Assembly: GCA_015499995.1 (NCBI GenBank)
Contig: JADNRV010000289.1
Span: forward strand, 1-61,913
Direction of reading: 5' to 3'
Origin: Flammula alnicola
Lineage: Eukaryota; Basidiomycota; Agaricomycetes; Agaricales; Strophariaceae
DNA length: 61,913 bases
Each line of letters begins with the position of its first letter. Positions within the stretch are counted from its first letter, which is position 1. Of this stretch, positions 61,587 to 61,913 are shown piece after piece. The position numbers and the translations under genes were made by a program. Under the pieces are notes generated by a model. The model had not been told where the DNA came from. It did not search any database and worked only from the letters and a program-made list of their open reading frames with translations.

Positions 61587-61913
61587 ATGGGACTGTTGGT
61601 TCAGTTACTATTTAAATTCATGGGGAACACATTTAAATATAGCACAGTATTTAAATCTGCGGAGCGCTTATCTCTCGAACTTCAAGTTCTTTTACATTGC
61701 GGGTACGTTTTTAAATTACATGAAATATTGGGATGATAGCTTATTAAATATTGTCAGATTGTTTTTGTGTAGACGGCTAGCCATACCAGACACGTTGACC
61801 ATGTATCTAGCAGCTATTTTGTGCAAATCCTTTAGAATGAGAATGTATCGCTCTTTACAGTTTCTTAATCTGGGGCCAGGCGAAGATCTATATACCTCCA
61901 TACGATGTCGCGT
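61587..61913. other. AT-rich end of window
   Basis: Repeated atttaaat blocks (61611-61660); no gene supported. Confidence 0.4.

Overview
The window is nuclear DNA from a mushroom-forming basidiomycete (Agaricomycetes-like). Almost every conserved gene is cut by several introns of about 45-65 nt. The gene set also fits: an aryl-alcohol-oxidase-type GMC enzyme, a CYP63-like P450, families of F-box proteins, and a Ngaro/PAT-type tyrosine-recombinase retrotransposon. Exon joins were worked out by hand from splice sites, reading phase and remembered family conservation; no alignment or search was run.

Layout. 1-1 kb: a frame-broken 3' end of a Nug1/GNL3-type nucleolar GTPase. 2.3-3.9 kb: a solo F-box gene. 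4.4-7.3 kb: NOP9 (12 exons). 7.7-11.8 kb: two tandem actin genes with identical 9-exon structure, including a 6-nt micro-exon; the downstream copy is divergent. 13.4-17.7 kb: an F-box gene and a 12-exon P450. 19.2 kb: a phosphotransferase relic. 19.9-21.3 kb: an alpha/beta hydrolase. 21.6-23.9 kb: an RHD3/Sey1-like dynamin-family GTPase with a signal-peptide-like start and a non-Sey1 C-terminus. This is the most unusual protein here.

24.5-47.5 kb is the dynamic part: F-box genes and pseudogenes, a 6-kb Ngaro/PAT-type retroelement with split direct repeats (itself broken by an 830-bp TIR element), SEC14, and a 4.06-kb segmental duplication (38546-42605 copied at 43584-47704). The duplication carries the 3' end of SEC14, F-box debris and an intact second F-box family, and is bracketed by imperfect 70-bp direct repeats.

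48.7-61.9 kb: EMG1 (18S rRNA methyltransferase), a histidine-rich hypothetical protein, two intron-containing tRNA-Leu(CAG) genes in opposite orientation, a second phosphotransferase pseudogene, SCO1, and a secreted aryl-alcohol oxidase. Housekeeping genes for ribosome biogenesis (NOP9, EMG1), the cytoskeleton, lipid transfer (SEC14) and cytochrome oxidase assembly (SCO1) are interspersed with accessory, fast-evolving families. No operon-like logic or dedicated defence system is evident. The F-box and RHD3-like genes are the main candidates for new biology.
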